A stretch of 64,000 nt of DNA from Paenibacillus caseinilyticus (GCF_027533645.1 NZ_JAQAGY010000005.1:62001-126000); one strand, 5' to 3'. Counted from the first letter of the stretch, positions 17,432-27,036 are shown. The notes: generated from the sequence alone by a model not told the origin. A program made the numbers and translations.

Positions 17432-17474
17432 AAAAATGGGGTTTGTATGGTCTATCAAGTATCTATGATAGGGT

Positions 17475-17990
17475 GTGGGTAATATAAAAAGTTTGTTTTC
17501 GGAGCTGAACGGGTTTGTACTATATGAACCTGTCTTATTACAAAATTACTTGGAGATAAATCAATTACAAGATAGGGATGTTCTTCAATACTTCACTGAA
17601 ACGGAGCATGGCGACAATATTACTAAGAATGGAATTGCTATACCTGTAATAGGTCTTAATACTAGCTATTATCAATTTCATATTGCGTTCCATGATGATA
17701 AAAGGTCCTTATTATTAAATGAGAATGAAACGAAGGTAAGCTCTTCCGGCTGGGTATTCCACACGGAGTCAGGCCAACTTCGGGTTGCAGGGGTAGGTTA
17801 TTTCAAGAATATAGACTCCATCCATACAAACAACTCTCTTACTTTTGCTATCGAAAGAGGTTGGTATTCTGTGAGTATCCGATGCGGAGAAATGGAAGGT
17901 CAAGAGGAATTGGTACTTGAAATCATCTTAAAAAAGGAAAAGAGCAATCCGGAGTTTTATGGCGATTTGGAAGTGAGCTATTACTTTTGA
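17475..17990 (+). CDS. Hypothetical protein, AT-rich
   Basis: 171 residues, probable GTG start at 17475 with only a weak upstream ribosome site (ataggg). No signal or membrane segment is present. The second half is rich in beta strands and aromatic residues (SSSGWVFHTESGQLRVAGVG, RGWYSVSIRCGEMEGQEELV). The base composition is clearly AT-richer than the operon upstream, which marks the start of the accessory region. I do not recognise the family. The size and fold pattern recall orphan immunity-type proteins of polymorphic toxin systems, but nothing proves it. Confidence 0.65.
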   Translation: MGNIKSLFSELNGFVLYEPVLLQNYLEINQLQDRDVLQYFTETEHGDNITKNGIAIPVIGLNTSYYQFHIAFHDDKRSLLLNENETKVSSSGWVFHTESGQLRVAGVGYFKNIDSIHTNNSLTFAIERGWYSVSIRCGEMEGQEELVLEIILKKEKSNPEFYGDLEVSYYF

Positions 17991-18026
17991 CTTGGCCCAT
18001 TCCATAATCTTGAAGAGGAGAGCGCG

Positions 18027-18806
18027 ATGGACGTACATGATATTCCTGTTGAACTTGTAGATCAAATAGGTGCGATTCAAAACATCTCATTCCCTCGGCA
18101 AGGGCATACTTCGCTTGTTGTTAAGATTGACACCCGTGATCACCAGTTCATTATTAAAAAGACGGAGCATGGTTTATTTAATGAATGGTTATCAGAGGAA
18201 CATAAGGCCTTGCAATATCTTTCGACTACTGGACTACCCGTCCCAAAGGCATATGCTTTCCATATTCAGGATAAATCAAGATGGCTGCTCATGGATTATA
18301 TAGATGGAATTAGCTTGAGACATTTCCTGAGCGATAATCCTAATCCTAGGGATAGAGAAAAAGTTATATCTAACTATGGTTTATGTTTAAAGCAAATCCA
18401 TGAAAGCCAATGCCCTATTGGATTGCAAAAGAATGAGCAATCTTGGTTAGATACGATGCTCATGAAAGCAAGCTGGAATGTTGCTAATTATGATGTGGAT
18501 GGCACGGAAGAATTGCTTTTGCGACTGAAAAAGGATAGACCTAAACCGATTGACAATACTCTGATTCATGGCGATTTTCACACAAATAATGTATTGGTTA
18601 ACTGCAATAATGTAATTGGCATTATTGATTGGCCCAGAGCTGCATTCGGTGATCCGCGATTTGATATCGCGCTTGCGATCAGGCCTAAACAGGATGTATT
18701 TGATCAAAAGGGTGATAAAGAATTATTTTATGAATCCTATGGTAGATTGAGGATAACAGATGAAGAATATAGATATTACCAAGAAGGTATATATAATTTT
18801 TTTTAA
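18027..18806 (+). CDS. Aminoglycoside phosphotransferase-like kinase (APH/choline kinase superfamily)
   Basis: 259 residues. It has the catalytic loop LIHGDFHTNNVLV (catalytic Asp at about 183) and the metal-binding IIDWPRAAFGDPRFDIALA (Asp about 201). The N-terminal nucleotide-binding lobe is marked by HTSLVVKIDTRD and FIIKKTE. GAGGAGAG precedes the ATG. The family phosphorylates aminoglycosides, macrolides, homoserine or other alcohols, and the substrate here is not known. AT-rich base use like its upstream neighbour suggests both were acquired together. Confidence 0.85.
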   Translation: MDVHDIPVELVDQIGAIQNISFPRQGHTSLVVKIDTRDHQFIIKKTEHGLFNEWLSEEHKALQYLSTTGLPVPKAYAFHIQDKSRWLLMDYIDGISLRHFLSDNPNPRDREKVISNYGLCLKQIHESQCPIGLQKNEQSWLDTMLMKASWNVANYDVDGTEELLLRLKKDRPKPIDNTLIHGDFHTNNVLVNCNNVIGIIDWPRAAFGDPRFDIALAIRPKQDVFDQKGDKELFYESYGRLRITDEEYRYYQEGIYNFF

Positions 18807-19241
18807 GTATCGATCAAAGGTGCCAGCCATTAGATAAATTAGCATCTTTGCGCACGGTGTTCGAGCTGGCCAAAGAACAGAAGGCACAGGATGCCGCTGC
18901 ACTGTTGAATGAGCAACTGCGCATCAGCGGGGCGACGCCAAGAATAAGCTGGCTGCATGGGCCCTACCATCTGCATTTTGAATCGGGATGTTCTGACGAT
19001 TGCCGGCGCGATGCTGGGCGATGTGGAAGACATCCCATCTATTTCCGGTCGAGGTAAGCATGAAAGAGGCAGCATAGTAAATACCCGGGCTGAAGGATGA
19101 AGAAGAAATCAAGCGCATGGTTGTGGTCTTACCTGTAAGGGCAGATCCATGGCGGAGAAATAACTGCAGCCGCAATAATATACTATATGCGATTTCGTTG
19201 TAAGATGTAGGATATGAGAAGAGCTTGAAGGGAGCGTTCTC
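18807..19241. other. Gene-poor stretch with coding-like fragments
   Basis: No intact gene is seen in 435 bases. Two out-of-frame pieces look coding: LASLRTVFELAKEQKAQDAA at about 18833-18930 and ICILNRDVLTIAGAMLGDVE at about 18968-19030. They may be pieces of one decayed gene, but the family is not recognised. The last 30 bases carry the ribosome site of the LysE gene. Confidence 0.4.
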
Positions 19242-19817
19242 ATGGATATTACATCTTTTTTGATTTATTGTTTGATTGCTACATTTACACCCGGACCAAC
19301 GAATATTGTTATATTATCCACCGTGCATAAATTTGGAGCAAGACAGGCGATGGAATATTCTTATGGGGCAACGATGGGTTTTGGTTTATTACTTGTCATC
19401 TCTGCTGGTTTGAATACGATGCTTCTAACGATCATACCGAAATTAGTAGTGTTGATGCAGATCATAGGAAGCGGTTATATGTTCTATCTAGCTTATCAGC
19501 TCTACCAAACGGATAAATCAACCTCGACGGTTAACCAAACGGCTACCTTTCTATCTGGCTTTCTTATGCAGTTTTTGAATCCCAAGGTAGTGATATTCAC
19601 AATAACGGTAATCCCGACATTTGTTATGCCCTACTATAACGCGGTTTCTGCGGTGTCAATCAGCATACTGGCTATAACGCTTATTGGATTCTTAGCTTTT
19701 ACGACATGGGTGCTTTTCGGTACGCTCTTCAAGGCGTTTTTACAGAAGCATAATAAGACGGTTAATGTAACGATGGCCTTATTTTTAGCTTACGCTGCCA
19801 TTATGATATGGATGTAG
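19242..19817 (+). CDS. LysE/RhtB-family amino-acid exporter
   Basis: 191 residues, six hydrophobic segments. It opens with the family signature ATFTPGPTNIVILSTVHKFG and has GFLMQFLNPKVVIFTITVIP in the middle. Such proteins export amino acids or their derivatives across the membrane. GAAGGGAG precedes the ATG. An AraC-family regulator begins 25 bases downstream. This pairing is common and suggests the regulator controls the exporter. Confidence 0.9.
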   Translation: MDITSFLIYCLIATFTPGPTNIVILSTVHKFGARQAMEYSYGATMGFGLLLVISAGLNTMLLTIIPKLVVLMQIIGSGYMFYLAYQLYQTDKSTSTVNQTATFLSGFLMQFLNPKVVIFTITVIPTFVMPYYNAVSAVSISILAITLIGFLAFTTWVLFGTLFKAFLQKHNKTVNVTMALFLAYAAIMIWM

Positions 19818-19842
19818 GCAAGCTTATACAGAGGTGTTGCAA

Positions 19843-20619
19843 ATGGACAAATTCGTCTATAAAAAATCGGCAGGGATTACAGCATTATCAGCAAGTATGA
19901 CGGAGTTTAAGTATAAAAAGCACGCTCACCAGGAGTATGCAGTAGGGGTTACACTACGTGGTATCCAGCACTATAACATGGATGGCACTTTACAATTATC
20001 CTATCAAAGCGGGATTATGCTGTTTAACCCGGAACAGGCCCATGACGGCATGGCACACGATCATACAGGCCTGGATTATGTGATGTTATATATTGAGCCC
20101 CAATTGCTCTTAGAGGCTATTGAGAAAAAGGATATCGTACGTTTTTCAACTCCTATTGTGTATGACTATAGACTTGAACAACGAATATTAAGTCTTTCTT
20201 ATGCCATATTAAGTGAAAAAGAAGAGGCGTTATGCAGTGAATTGCTCCTATCCCTTACGAATCGCCTTGTTCCAAGCAATCTTTCTACAGACAGCAAGAA
20301 GGATAACGCACTGCTTAAAAAAGCAAAGGATATGATACATGCCAACTTAGAGCATGTACTCAAGCTTGATGATATTTGCAGCGAGCTTCATTTATCGAAA
20401 TTTCAGTTAATCCGATTATTCAAGGTACATACTGGGATTTCACCATACCAATATTTTCTTAACTGCAAGATCGAACGTGCAAAGCGGTTAATCGAAAAGA
20501 ATGGGGATGTCTATTCAGCAGTAGCTGAGTGTGGTTTTGTTGATTTAACCCATTTAAATAAACACTTCAAAAGCGTGTATGGAGCAACCGCATTTGAATA
20601 TTTATCTTATATACATTGA
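19843..20619 (+). CDS. AraC-family regulator paired with LysE exporter
   Basis: About 258 residues. The ATG at 19843 is preferred because AGAGGTG (19830-19836) lies six bases before it. The N-terminal AraC ligand-binding domain contains HAHQEYAVGVTLRGIQHY and GIMLFNPEQAHDG. The C-terminal helix-turn-helix pair is LKLDDICSELHLSKFQLIRLF and GDVYSAVAECGFVDLTHLNKHF. This architecture is typical of AraC proteins next to LysE exporters. Confidence 0.9.
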   Translation: MDKFVYKKSAGITALSASMTEFKYKKHAHQEYAVGVTLRGIQHYNMDGTLQLSYQSGIMLFNPEQAHDGMAHDHTGLDYVMLYIEPQLLLEAIEKKDIVRFSTPIVYDYRLEQRILSLSYAILSEKEEALCSELLLSLTNRLVPSNLSTDSKKDNALLKKAKDMIHANLEHVLKLDDICSELHLSKFQLIRLFKVHTGISPYQYFLNCKIERAKRLIEKNGDVYSAVAECGFVDLTHLNKHFKSVYGATAFEYLSYIH

Positions 20620-20710
20620 GGTGAAATGGTTTTAATGCGTCTTTGAACGAGCCTTGTATCGCTGGGGCAGTAGTAGTAAAGGCTTGCGAGAACAATCATA
20701 TAAAAACGAG

Positions 20711-20763
20711 GGCAGCCGGCGGAGAATCGATCGGCTGCCTTCGCCGCGTTAAAGGGCAGTTTA
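20711..20763 (+). repeat. Dispersed hairpin repeat, copy A (diverged)
   Basis: ggcagccg (20711-20718) pairs with cggctgcc (20732-20739). The flank cgccgcgttaaagggcagttta matches the right end of the other copies (cattgaagtaacgggcagttta). The left end is not recognisable. Confidence 0.6.
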
Positions 20764-20908
20764 CGCAAGCGATCGCATGTTATGGCATCCCTGCTGGAGA
20801 TAATGTGATATTTGTACTGTGATCAGGTAAAATTAAACCATGCTTACTTTTTGATTGGAAAATAATCAATAACCAGAAGGAGTATTTAAAACGAAATGGG
20901 GTCAATAG

Positions 20909-21778
20909 ATGAAGACGGAGCAAAAACAACTTGCCTTATTAAAAAAGGTTTTACGAGGAATTGCTGTCATACTTGGGGGATTCATCACAGCCTATGGGCT
21001 AGAGGCCGTTTTGATTCCAAATAATGTGTCCGACGGCGGTGTAACGGGTTTAAGCATCGTTGGATTCGAACTTACCGGATTGCCGCTAGGGCTGTTGATC
21101 GCTATTCTTAATATTCCATTTATATTTTTGGGCTACAAGCAAATCGGAAAAAGTTTTGCCATTTATTCCGTGATCGGTATTGCCTCGCTGGCCGTCGGCA
21201 CGGCCGTTTTGCATCACATCTCACCCATCATTGAAGGTGACACGCTGCTGATCACCGTTGTCGGTGGGATTATTATCGGTTTTGGAATGGGGTTGGCACT
21301 ACGGAATGGCGGTGCATTGGATGGTATTGATATGTTAGCCGTATTGCTTTCCCGAAAATTGCCTTTTGGTACAAGCGATCTGATCTTATTCCTCAATATG
21401 TTTGTGTTTATCGTCGTCTCGACGGTATTCGGCCTTCAAGGGGCTTTTTTGTCAGCGATTGCTTATTATATTGCCTCCAAAGTGATTCATATCGTTGAAG
21501 AAGGCTTAAGCGGAGCCAAAACCTTTATCATTATTACCAAACATCCCGAAATCATGGTAGAAACCATTCGTGACCGCTTGGGGCGGGGGGCTACATATAA
21601 CCTGGTGCAAGGCGGATATTCCAACGAAAAGTTCAAAGAAATTACTTGCGTCATTAACCGTTTGGAAGAAAGCAAAATGAAAGAAATCATTTACGAAATC
21701 GACTCGAGTGCTTTTGTTATGGTGTACGATGTTGCCGAAGTGAAAGGCGGAAACTTCAAAAAACACGATATTCACTAA
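20909..21778 (+). CDS. YitT-family membrane protein (DUF2179 C-terminal domain)
   Basis: 289 residues. Five or six hydrophobic segments cover about residues 12-205 (GGFITAYGLEAVLIPNNVSD, GGVTGLSIVG, GGALDGIDMLAVLLS), followed by the cytoplasmic DUF2179 domain (GAKTFIIITKHPEIMVETI, GRGATYNLVQGGYSNEKFK). The family is common in Firmicutes, and its substrate is unknown. The ATG at 20909 has only a weak ribosome site. The strong AGAAGGAG at about 20875 lies near an out-of-frame ATG at 20895. Confidence 0.9.
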   Translation: MKTEQKQLALLKKVLRGIAVILGGFITAYGLEAVLIPNNVSDGGVTGLSIVGFELTGLPLGLLIAILNIPFIFLGYKQIGKSFAIYSVIGIASLAVGTAVLHHISPIIEGDTLLITVVGGIIIGFGMGLALRNGGALDGIDMLAVLLSRKLPFGTSDLILFLNMFVFIVVSTVFGLQGAFLSAIAYYIASKVIHIVEEGLSGAKTFIIITKHPEIMVETIRDRLGRGATYNLVQGGYSNEKFKEITCVINRLEESKMKEIIYEIDSSAFVMVYDVAEVKGGNFKKHDIH

Positions 21779-21798
21779 ATGGGCGGAATCAAATTCAG

Positions 21799-21880
21799 GT
21801 ATCGATAGCGCAGTAAGCAGGGAGCGGATGCCGCGGCGCGGCAGCTGCTCCCTGCTTCGCGTTGAAGTAAGGGGGAGGAT
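21799..21880 (+). repeat. Dispersed hairpin repeat, copy B
   Basis: The copy starts with atcgatagcgcagtaa. A perfect 10-base stem agcagggagc/gctccctgct (21816-21825, 21847-21856) encloses atgccgcggcgcggca, and the right flank is gttgaagtaag. Confidence 0.75.
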
Positions 21881-22055
21881 GACGCAGTTACATTGTCTGA
21901 AAGGTGAGCGGCTGCTTTTGATTCTGGCGGCACTCGCTAATCCCCACAACCATGGCAGATAGCGTAAGGAAGGAATTCGTGTAGAGCTCGGGGTTCTTTT
22001 CCAAGCGAGTTGTATAGAAGGAAAAAAAGGGTTATTCTGGGGTAGGAAGATATGC

Positions 22056-22083
22056 CGTTATTCAGCTCTTGGGCTGAATAACG
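22056..22083 (+). other. Hairpin in the DinB leader
   Basis: A perfect 11-base inverted repeat, cgttattcagc/gctgaataacg, lies just before the DinB ribosome site. It has no T-run, so its function is unknown. Confidence 0.5.
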
Positions 22084-22106
22084 CAAATGAGGGAGGAGAG
22101 GGATGT

Positions 22107-22604
22107 ATGGCCAAACAACTGATCGTCGGTGACGCAGCGCAGGAACTGGCGGCTACGCGCCGCATTCTGGAACGCTTGCCCGAGGAGCATATGTCGTGGA
22201 AGCCGCACGAGAAATCGATGACGCTCGGCGGGCTGGCTACGCACCTGGTCAACCTGCTGAACTGGCAAATCGCCATTTTTCAGTATGCGGAGTTCGATCT
22301 TGCGACCGTACCGCTGCGGCGTGAGGCTTTGGAACAACGCGCTGACGTTCTGGAGGAATTCGACGCCAACGTCGGCAAGCTTGAGCAGCTGCTCGCCGAA
22401 TGTGACGAGAACACGCTCGGCGAGGAATGGACGCTGCGCCACGGCGACCATATCATTCTCCGCGCTCCGCGGGCGATCGCGCTGCGCACCTTCGGTTTAA
22501 GCCACATGGTCCACCACCGGGCGCAGCTCGGGGTTTACCTGCGGCTTCTCGATATTCCGGTGCCGGGCATGTATGGCCCCTCGGCGGACGAGCAAACCCA
22601 ATGA
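22107..22604 (+). CDS. DinB-family metal-binding four-helix protein
   Basis: 165 residues. The metal triad expected of DinB/YfiT-like proteins is seen as H46 (GLATHLVNLLNW), H133 and H137 (LSHMVHHRAQLGVYLRLL). Some family members are thiol-dependent transferases or damage-induced proteins, but most are uncharacterised. GGGAGGAGAGGG precedes the ATG. Base composition is GC-rich again, unlike the flanking AT-rich genes. A terminator follows. Confidence 0.92.
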   Translation: MAKQLIVGDAAQELAATRRILERLPEEHMSWKPHEKSMTLGGLATHLVNLLNWQIAIFQYAEFDLATVPLRREALEQRADVLEEFDANVGKLEQLLAECDENTLGEEWTLRHGDHIILRAPRAIALRTFGLSHMVHHRAQLGVYLRLLDIPVPGMYGPSADEQTQ

Positions 22605-22635
22605 ACGAAGTCTCTTGATCCGATACGCGCCACAC

Positions 22636-22681
22636 AGTCGCAGGGCACCGGCATGACCGCCGGTATTCTGCGGCTCTTTTT
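22636..22681 (+). terminator. Intrinsic terminator
   Basis: agtcgcagggcaccgg pairs, with a few mismatches, with ccggtattctgcggct and is followed by ctttttg. It ends the DinB transcript. Confidence 0.7.
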
Positions 22682-22892
22682 GTTGTCACCGTATGATAAA
22701 CTTGCCGCTAACACCGCGATCGCTGCTTTTGCAACGCACGTGATGGATTAGTTACAGTTGAAGAAGCTGGCAATCAACCCGTTCTTATCTTTTTCGGCAT
22801 GGGTATCTTCACGGGTGCAGAGATCGAAGCCAACAATTGAACCAGGCGGGGAACCGTACCACAATTACACGATGAACCGAAGGGAATCAAAG

Positions 22893-22917
22893 AAAGAAGG
22901 CGCTCAACGCGAGCGCC
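22893..22917 (-). terminator. Intrinsic terminator of the iron-transport operon
   Basis: On the minus strand GGCGCTC-gcgtt-GAGCGCC (22917-22899) is followed by ttctttcttt. It starts five bases after the ATPase stop. The 210 bases between it and the DinB terminator hold no recognised gene. Confidence 0.85.
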
Positions 22918-22921
22918 CTTA

Positions 22922-23722
22922 TTAATTCACATGATATCGCCCTATGGGCACCACAAGAGGAGAGCCCGAGATGGGGTCTTCGATCACCGTGCTGTCCAGT
23001 CCGAAAATGTCTTTCACCAAGGCGCTTGTAATCACCTTGGATGGCTCGCCCTCTGCCACGAGCTGTCCTTGACGAAGCGCAAAAATATGGTCTGCATAAC
23101 GGGCGGACAAGTTGATATCATGAAGCACCATGACAATCGTCGTTCCTTGCTTTCGGTTAAGGTCTGTGAGCAGGTCAAGAATTTCGACCTGATAGGTGAT
23201 ATCCAAGAAGGTGGTCGGTTCATCGAGGAATAATATATCGGTCTGCTGCGCCAGAGCCATGGCAATCCAGACACGCTGTCTTTGACCGCCTGACAGCTCG
23301 TCCATATGACGGTTTGCAAGCTCCGTGATATTCATCATCTCCATCGCATCGGCCACGGCCTTATCATCCTTCTTGGTCCATCCGCTGAGTAAGGATTGGT
23401 GCGGAAACCTCCCTCGCCCAACCAAATCCGCTACAGCAATGCCTTCCGGAACAATGGGGGATTGCGGCAGCAGTCCTAGAACCCGCGCCAATGGCTTGGG
23501 CGGGAATTTGCCGAGCGGCCTTCCGTCAAGGGTGATTTGGCCGGATGCAGGCTTGATAAGCCTTGCCAGTGTTTTAAGCAGCGTAGACTTGCCGCAGGCA
23601 TTGGCTCCAATAATAACGCTAATTTTGTTGCTGGGGATCTCCAGGCTTACGCCTTGGACAACCGTCTTATGATCATAGCCCGCAACAAGCTGCTCGGCCT
23701 GAAAAAGATGTGTCGGCTTCAT
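22922..23722 (-). CDS. Iron-siderophore ABC transporter ATP-binding protein (FecE/YusV-like)
   Basis: 266 residues. Walker A is GANACGKST, the signature is LSGGQRQRVWIAMALAQ, Walker B is DILFLDEPTTFLDI, and the H-loop is MVLHDINLSARYAD. This is the class that powers ferric siderophore, heme or B12 uptake. It is the last gene of a four-gene minus-strand operon, and its ATG overlaps the permease stop by one base (TAATG). A terminator follows at once. Confidence 0.95.
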   Translation of the reverse strand: MKPTHLFQAEQLVAGYDHKTVVQGVSLEIPSNKISVIIGANACGKSTLLKTLARLIKPASGQITLDGRPLGKFPPKPLARVLGLLPQSPIVPEGIAVADLVGRGRFPHQSLLSGWTKKDDKAVADAMEMMNITELANRHMDELSGGQRQRVWIAMALAQQTDILFLDEPTTFLDITYQVEILDLLTDLNRKQGTTIVMVLHDINLSARYADHIFALRQGQLVAEGEPSKVITSALVKDIFGLDSTVIEDPISGSPLVVPIGRYHVN

Positions 23723-24753
23723 TATAAATCTCCCTTTCGATTCATTCGGATTAGCAAGAAGATCAGATACGGCGCTCCGAGGATCCCGGTGATGATGCCT
23801 GCTGGGAACCGGACCTCAAAGGCAAATTGCCCAATCAGATCTGCTGCCAAAACCAAATTCGCGCCAACCAGACCGGCCGGAATAGCGTTCGAAAAGCCGG
23901 ATCCGACCAATCGTTTGGCGATCGGTCCCGAAAGGAAAGCGACAAAGGCAATGGGACCTGTGACAGCGGTAGCCAGAGCGATCAGGCAGACGGAGCTCAG
24001 AATAAGCACAATTCTTGTCCTGTCCGTACTCACTCCAAGAGAAGCGGCCGATTGTTCGCCAAGCTCCAATATACTTAGCGGTTTGCCCAGCAAGATAATA
24101 ATAGGCGCAAAAACCAAAACCGATATCACAAGCGATGGAAGCTCGTGCATCTGGGAGCCATTGAGGCTGCCGCTCAGCCATCGGAGCGCTGCGGGAATAT
24201 CCTGCTGTGCGCCGACGAGCAGCAGATAGGATACGACGGCGCTTAGCATGGCCTGTATGCCTATGCCGACCAGGATGACTCGCCCGACCGAGAAGGCCCT
24301 TCCCCTGGATAACAAATAAATAAGGATAACCGTGGCAAGGCCGGCAATCACCGAAGCAATGGATACAACCGTTTCGCTGGTGTGAAGGATGATGATGCAA
24401 AAAACGGCCGCTGCGCTGGAGCCGGCAGTAATTCCGATGACATTCGGGTTCGCGAGCGGGTTGCGCAGCATGGTCTGGAAGGTGGTTCCGGCCAGCCCGA
24501 AAGCGAATCCGGCCAAAAGGCCTGCCAGCATTCTCGGTAGACGTACCGTGTTCACCGCAAAAGACACACCTTTGAGCTGCTCGCCCGAAAGCGCTCGGAG
24601 CACATCTTTAATGGGATAGATGGTGCTCCCCAGTAAAAGCATGGCACAGCAAAGCAGGCAAGCCAGGAACGCCAATAAGCTGGTAACAAGGATCCATCGG
24701 CGGTGTCTTTGACGTCTTCCCGCCCTAATAAAGGCAATCGATTTAGTTGTCAT
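23722..24753 (-). CDS. Iron-siderophore ABC transporter permease (FecCD family)
   Basis: 343 residues with about nine hydrophobic segments. Family strings are RLPRMLAGLLAGFAFGLAGT, NPLANPNVIGITAGSSAAAV, RWLSGSLNGSQ and LSGPIAKRLVG. It resembles the second permease of FecCD or YfiZ-YfhA pairs. Its ATG overlaps the stop of the first permease (ATGA), so the two are translationally coupled. The substrate is presumably a hydroxamate or carboxylate siderophore, inferred from family and Fur control. Confidence 0.94.
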   Translation of the reverse strand: MTTKSIAFIRAGRRQRHRRWILVTSLLAFLACLLCCAMLLLGSTIYPIKDVLRALSGEQLKGVSFAVNTVRLPRMLAGLLAGFAFGLAGTTFQTMLRNPLANPNVIGITAGSSAAAVFCIIILHTSETVVSIASVIAGLATVILIYLLSRGRAFSVGRVILVGIGIQAMLSAVVSYLLLVGAQQDIPAALRWLSGSLNGSQMHELPSLVISVLVFAPIIILLGKPLSILELGEQSAASLGVSTDRTRIVLILSSVCLIALATAVTGPIAFVAFLSGPIAKRLVGSGFSNAIPAGLVGANLVLAADLIGQFAFEVRFPAGIITGILGAPYLIFLLIRMNRKGDL

Positions 24754-25790
24754 AATGAACGCACTTTCGCTCTCATAGCTAATAGGATTAGGATCGGAGC
24801 TCCAATGAATGCCGTAACTACGCCGACTTCAAGCTCTCCGGGACTGCCGATGAGCCTGCCGGCGACATCAGATACAGTCAGAATGACCGCCCCCGAAATA
24901 GCCGACATCGGTATAATAAATCGCAAGTCAGGGCCAAGCATCAGGCGTATGACATGCGTGGATAATAGCCCGATAAAGCCGATAGGACCTGCCAGCGCAG
25001 TAGTCGCTCCGCACAGAAGAACACCGGCAAAAGCCGCAACGAACCGCAGTACTCCTGTTCGAACGCCCAGCCCGGTCGCGGCATCTTCTCCTAGTGCCAG
25101 CGCATTCAGTGCCGGCGCAGCCATGATACCGATCAGTATGCCGATGATCAGAAACGGTGTAAAGGTGCCGATCGCGCTCCAATGGGCTGAGCCGACGCTT
25201 CCCACCTGCCAAAACCTGAATTGATCCATGACGTAAGAGCGCGGGATCATGATTGCGCTGACTAGCGATGACAGCGCGGCGCTTGTGGCGGCTCCCGCCA
25301 GAACAAGCTTAAGGGGCGTTGCACCGCCACGCCCCATGGAACCGATTCCGAATACGAAAACGGCGGTAAGCATAGCCCCGGCCAAAGCTAGCCATATATA
25401 TTGATTCGCGGTGCTTATGTTCAAGAACGCAATGCCGCAAACCACAAACAAGGATGCGCCGGTGTTCACTCCCAGGATACTCGGGTCAGCAATCGGGTTG
25501 CGAGTGACCGCTTGCATCAGCGCTCCGGAGACGCCGAGTGCCGCACCGCAGCATAATCCGAATACCGTTCGGGAAATCCGCTTGCGCACCACGTCTGCCC
25601 CGTAGGAATCTACGCCCGGGTGAAATAAACCGTCGATCAGTTCATGAAATCTCACCGGCCGGGAGCCCAAGACCAGAGAGGCGAACACGCATATGCCGAG
25701 CAAAACAACACAAATGACGAGAACTAACGTGAAATTCCGCGGGATCGGCGGGCTTAGCCGTTTGTTTGCTGAAACCGATGAACTATTCAT
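24750..25790 (-). CDS. Iron-siderophore ABC transporter permease (FecCD family)
   Basis: About 346 residues. The strings SRTVFGLCCGAALGVSGALM, NPIADPSILGVNTGASLFVV, FRFWQVGSVGSAHW and GPIGFIGLLSTHVIRLMLG are typical of the first permease in these operons. ATG 25790 overlaps the end of the binding-protein gene; GTG 25808 is an alternative, but its ribosome site would lie inside the start. It forms a heterodimeric channel with the product of 23722-24753. Confidence 0.93.
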   Translation of the reverse strand: MNSSSVSANKRLSPPIPRNFTLVLVICVVLLGICVFASLVLGSRPVRFHELIDGLFHPGVDSYGADVVRKRISRTVFGLCCGAALGVSGALMQAVTRNPIADPSILGVNTGASLFVVCGIAFLNISTANQYIWLALAGAMLTAVFVFGIGSMGRGGATPLKLVLAGAATSAALSSLVSAIMIPRSYVMDQFRFWQVGSVGSAHWSAIGTFTPFLIIGILIGIMAAPALNALALGEDAATGLGVRTGVLRFVAAFAGVLLCGATTALAGPIGFIGLLSTHVIRLMLGPDLRFIIPMSAISGAVILTVSDVAGRLIGSPGELEVGVVTAFIGAPILILLAMRAKVRSL

Positions 25791-26883
25791 TGATCTTCTT
25801 AAGGGCACCTCCGATTAATTCGAGGTAATCATCAATGGTATAAGCAATCGAAAGCGGATTCGGGTTGCCGGAAGCTGCCATAGGTGTGCCGTTACCAATA
25901 AACACAACAGAACCTCTTTGGACCGCTGGAATTTTGCCGAGCAAGGGATCCGCTTTCACTGCTTGGTATAAGCTTTCATCGCCATATCCGATTAAGATAT
26001 CTGCGTCGCCAAGGATGTCGGCATTCTCGGCGCTCAAATTAAAGGAGTAGCTGGCGGCATCCGTAATCTGTTTCGTTACACGTTCAGGATAGACCATGCC
26101 CAGCTCTTGCAGGAAAGCACCGCGGGGATCTGCAGGTGTGTATACATTGATCTTAGACATATCTTTAGCCGAGAAGTTGGCCCAGACCACTTTTTTGCCT
26201 TGCATATCGGGATATTTGCTTGCTTTCTCTTTAATCAGGTTCTCGGTACGCTTAATGAGCTGTTCGCCCTCAGCTTTCATGCCCATGCCTGTTGCATTCA
26301 ATAGGACTTGCTCACGCCATGTAGTCACCCAAGGCTTAGTCTGATAAGCCACCACCGGAGCAATTTTGCTAAGAATATCATAGTCTTCCTGGGTGATACC
26401 GGAGTAAGCGGCAAGAATGACATCCGGGTTTGCGTCTGATATCGCCTCAAAATCAAGCCCATCCGTATCTTGGAAAATATGAGGTTTGTCTACACCGAGC
26501 TCTTTGAGCTTTTGGGCTGTCCAAGGCAAAAGCCCGCTGCCATCCTGAACGCCGTAATTCGCCGCCGAGAAGCCGACAGGCACAACGCCGAGAGCGAGAG
26601 CGACATCATGATTCGCCCATTGAATCGTAACCACGCGTTCAGGCTTGCTTGGAATTTTAGTTTCGCCGAAGGCATGCTTGATCACGATCGGATAGTCCGT
26701 CTTTGCATCTTTGGAAGCGGGCTCTGTTGTAGTCTTTGCGGTGCTTGCCGAAGTGTTCTCAGTCGATGACGGTGTAGATGTTGGACTTGATTCCTGGCTT
26801 GAACAGCCAACCAGTGCGATCATAAGTATTGCCGAAATCAGTAAGGTTCCTAGTGTCATTTTCCGATTTGCGTTCATTTGCAT
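25783..26883 (-). CDS. Iron-siderophore ABC transporter substrate-binding lipoprotein (FecB/YfiY-like)
   Basis: About 366 residues from ATG 26883, six bases after AAAGG. It has a signal with lipobox (IALVGC) and then a Ser/Thr-rich linker. The FecB-type binding fold is marked by PERVVTIQWANHDVALALGV, DVILAAYSGITQEDYD, KKVVWANFSAKDMSK and DILIGYGDESLYQAV. It captures the ferric siderophore outside the cell and delivers it to the two permeases downstream. It is the first gene of the operon, directly after the Fur-boxed promoter. Confidence 0.94.
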   Translation of the reverse strand: MQMNANRKMTLGTLLISAILMIALVGCSSQESSPTSTPSSTENTSASTAKTTTEPASKDAKTDYPIVIKHAFGETKIPSKPERVVTIQWANHDVALALGVVPVGFSAANYGVQDGSGLLPWTAQKLKELGVDKPHIFQDTDGLDFEAISDANPDVILAAYSGITQEDYDILSKIAPVVAYQTKPWVTTWREQVLLNATGMGMKAEGEQLIKRTENLIKEKASKYPDMQGKKVVWANFSAKDMSKINVYTPADPRGAFLQELGMVYPERVTKQITDAASYSFNLSAENADILGDADILIGYGDESLYQAVKADPLLGKIPAVQRGSVVFIGNGTPMAASGNPNPLSIAYTIDDYLELIGGALKKINE

Positions 26884-26987
26884 AGCCATCCTTTATCGTG
26901 TATGTTTTTTAAATTGTGTCGAATAACTCGGTATCAACTCCATAGGTCGGAGCCTCGAACAGGCGGATTAGCAGCAGGGGTTCTAAA

Positions 26988-27036
26988 TGATAATGATTAT
27001 CAAAATCAATATATAGTCCATTTACTGGGATGTCAA
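26988..27036 (-). promoter_or_regulatory. Promoter with perfect Fur box
   Basis: On the minus strand TTGACA (27036-27031), a 17-base spacer and TATATT (27013-27008) form a strong promoter. Just downstream, tgataat-g-attatca (26988-27002) is a perfect 7-1-7 Fur box that would cover the start of transcription. Iron repression of the operon is therefore very likely. Confidence 0.9.
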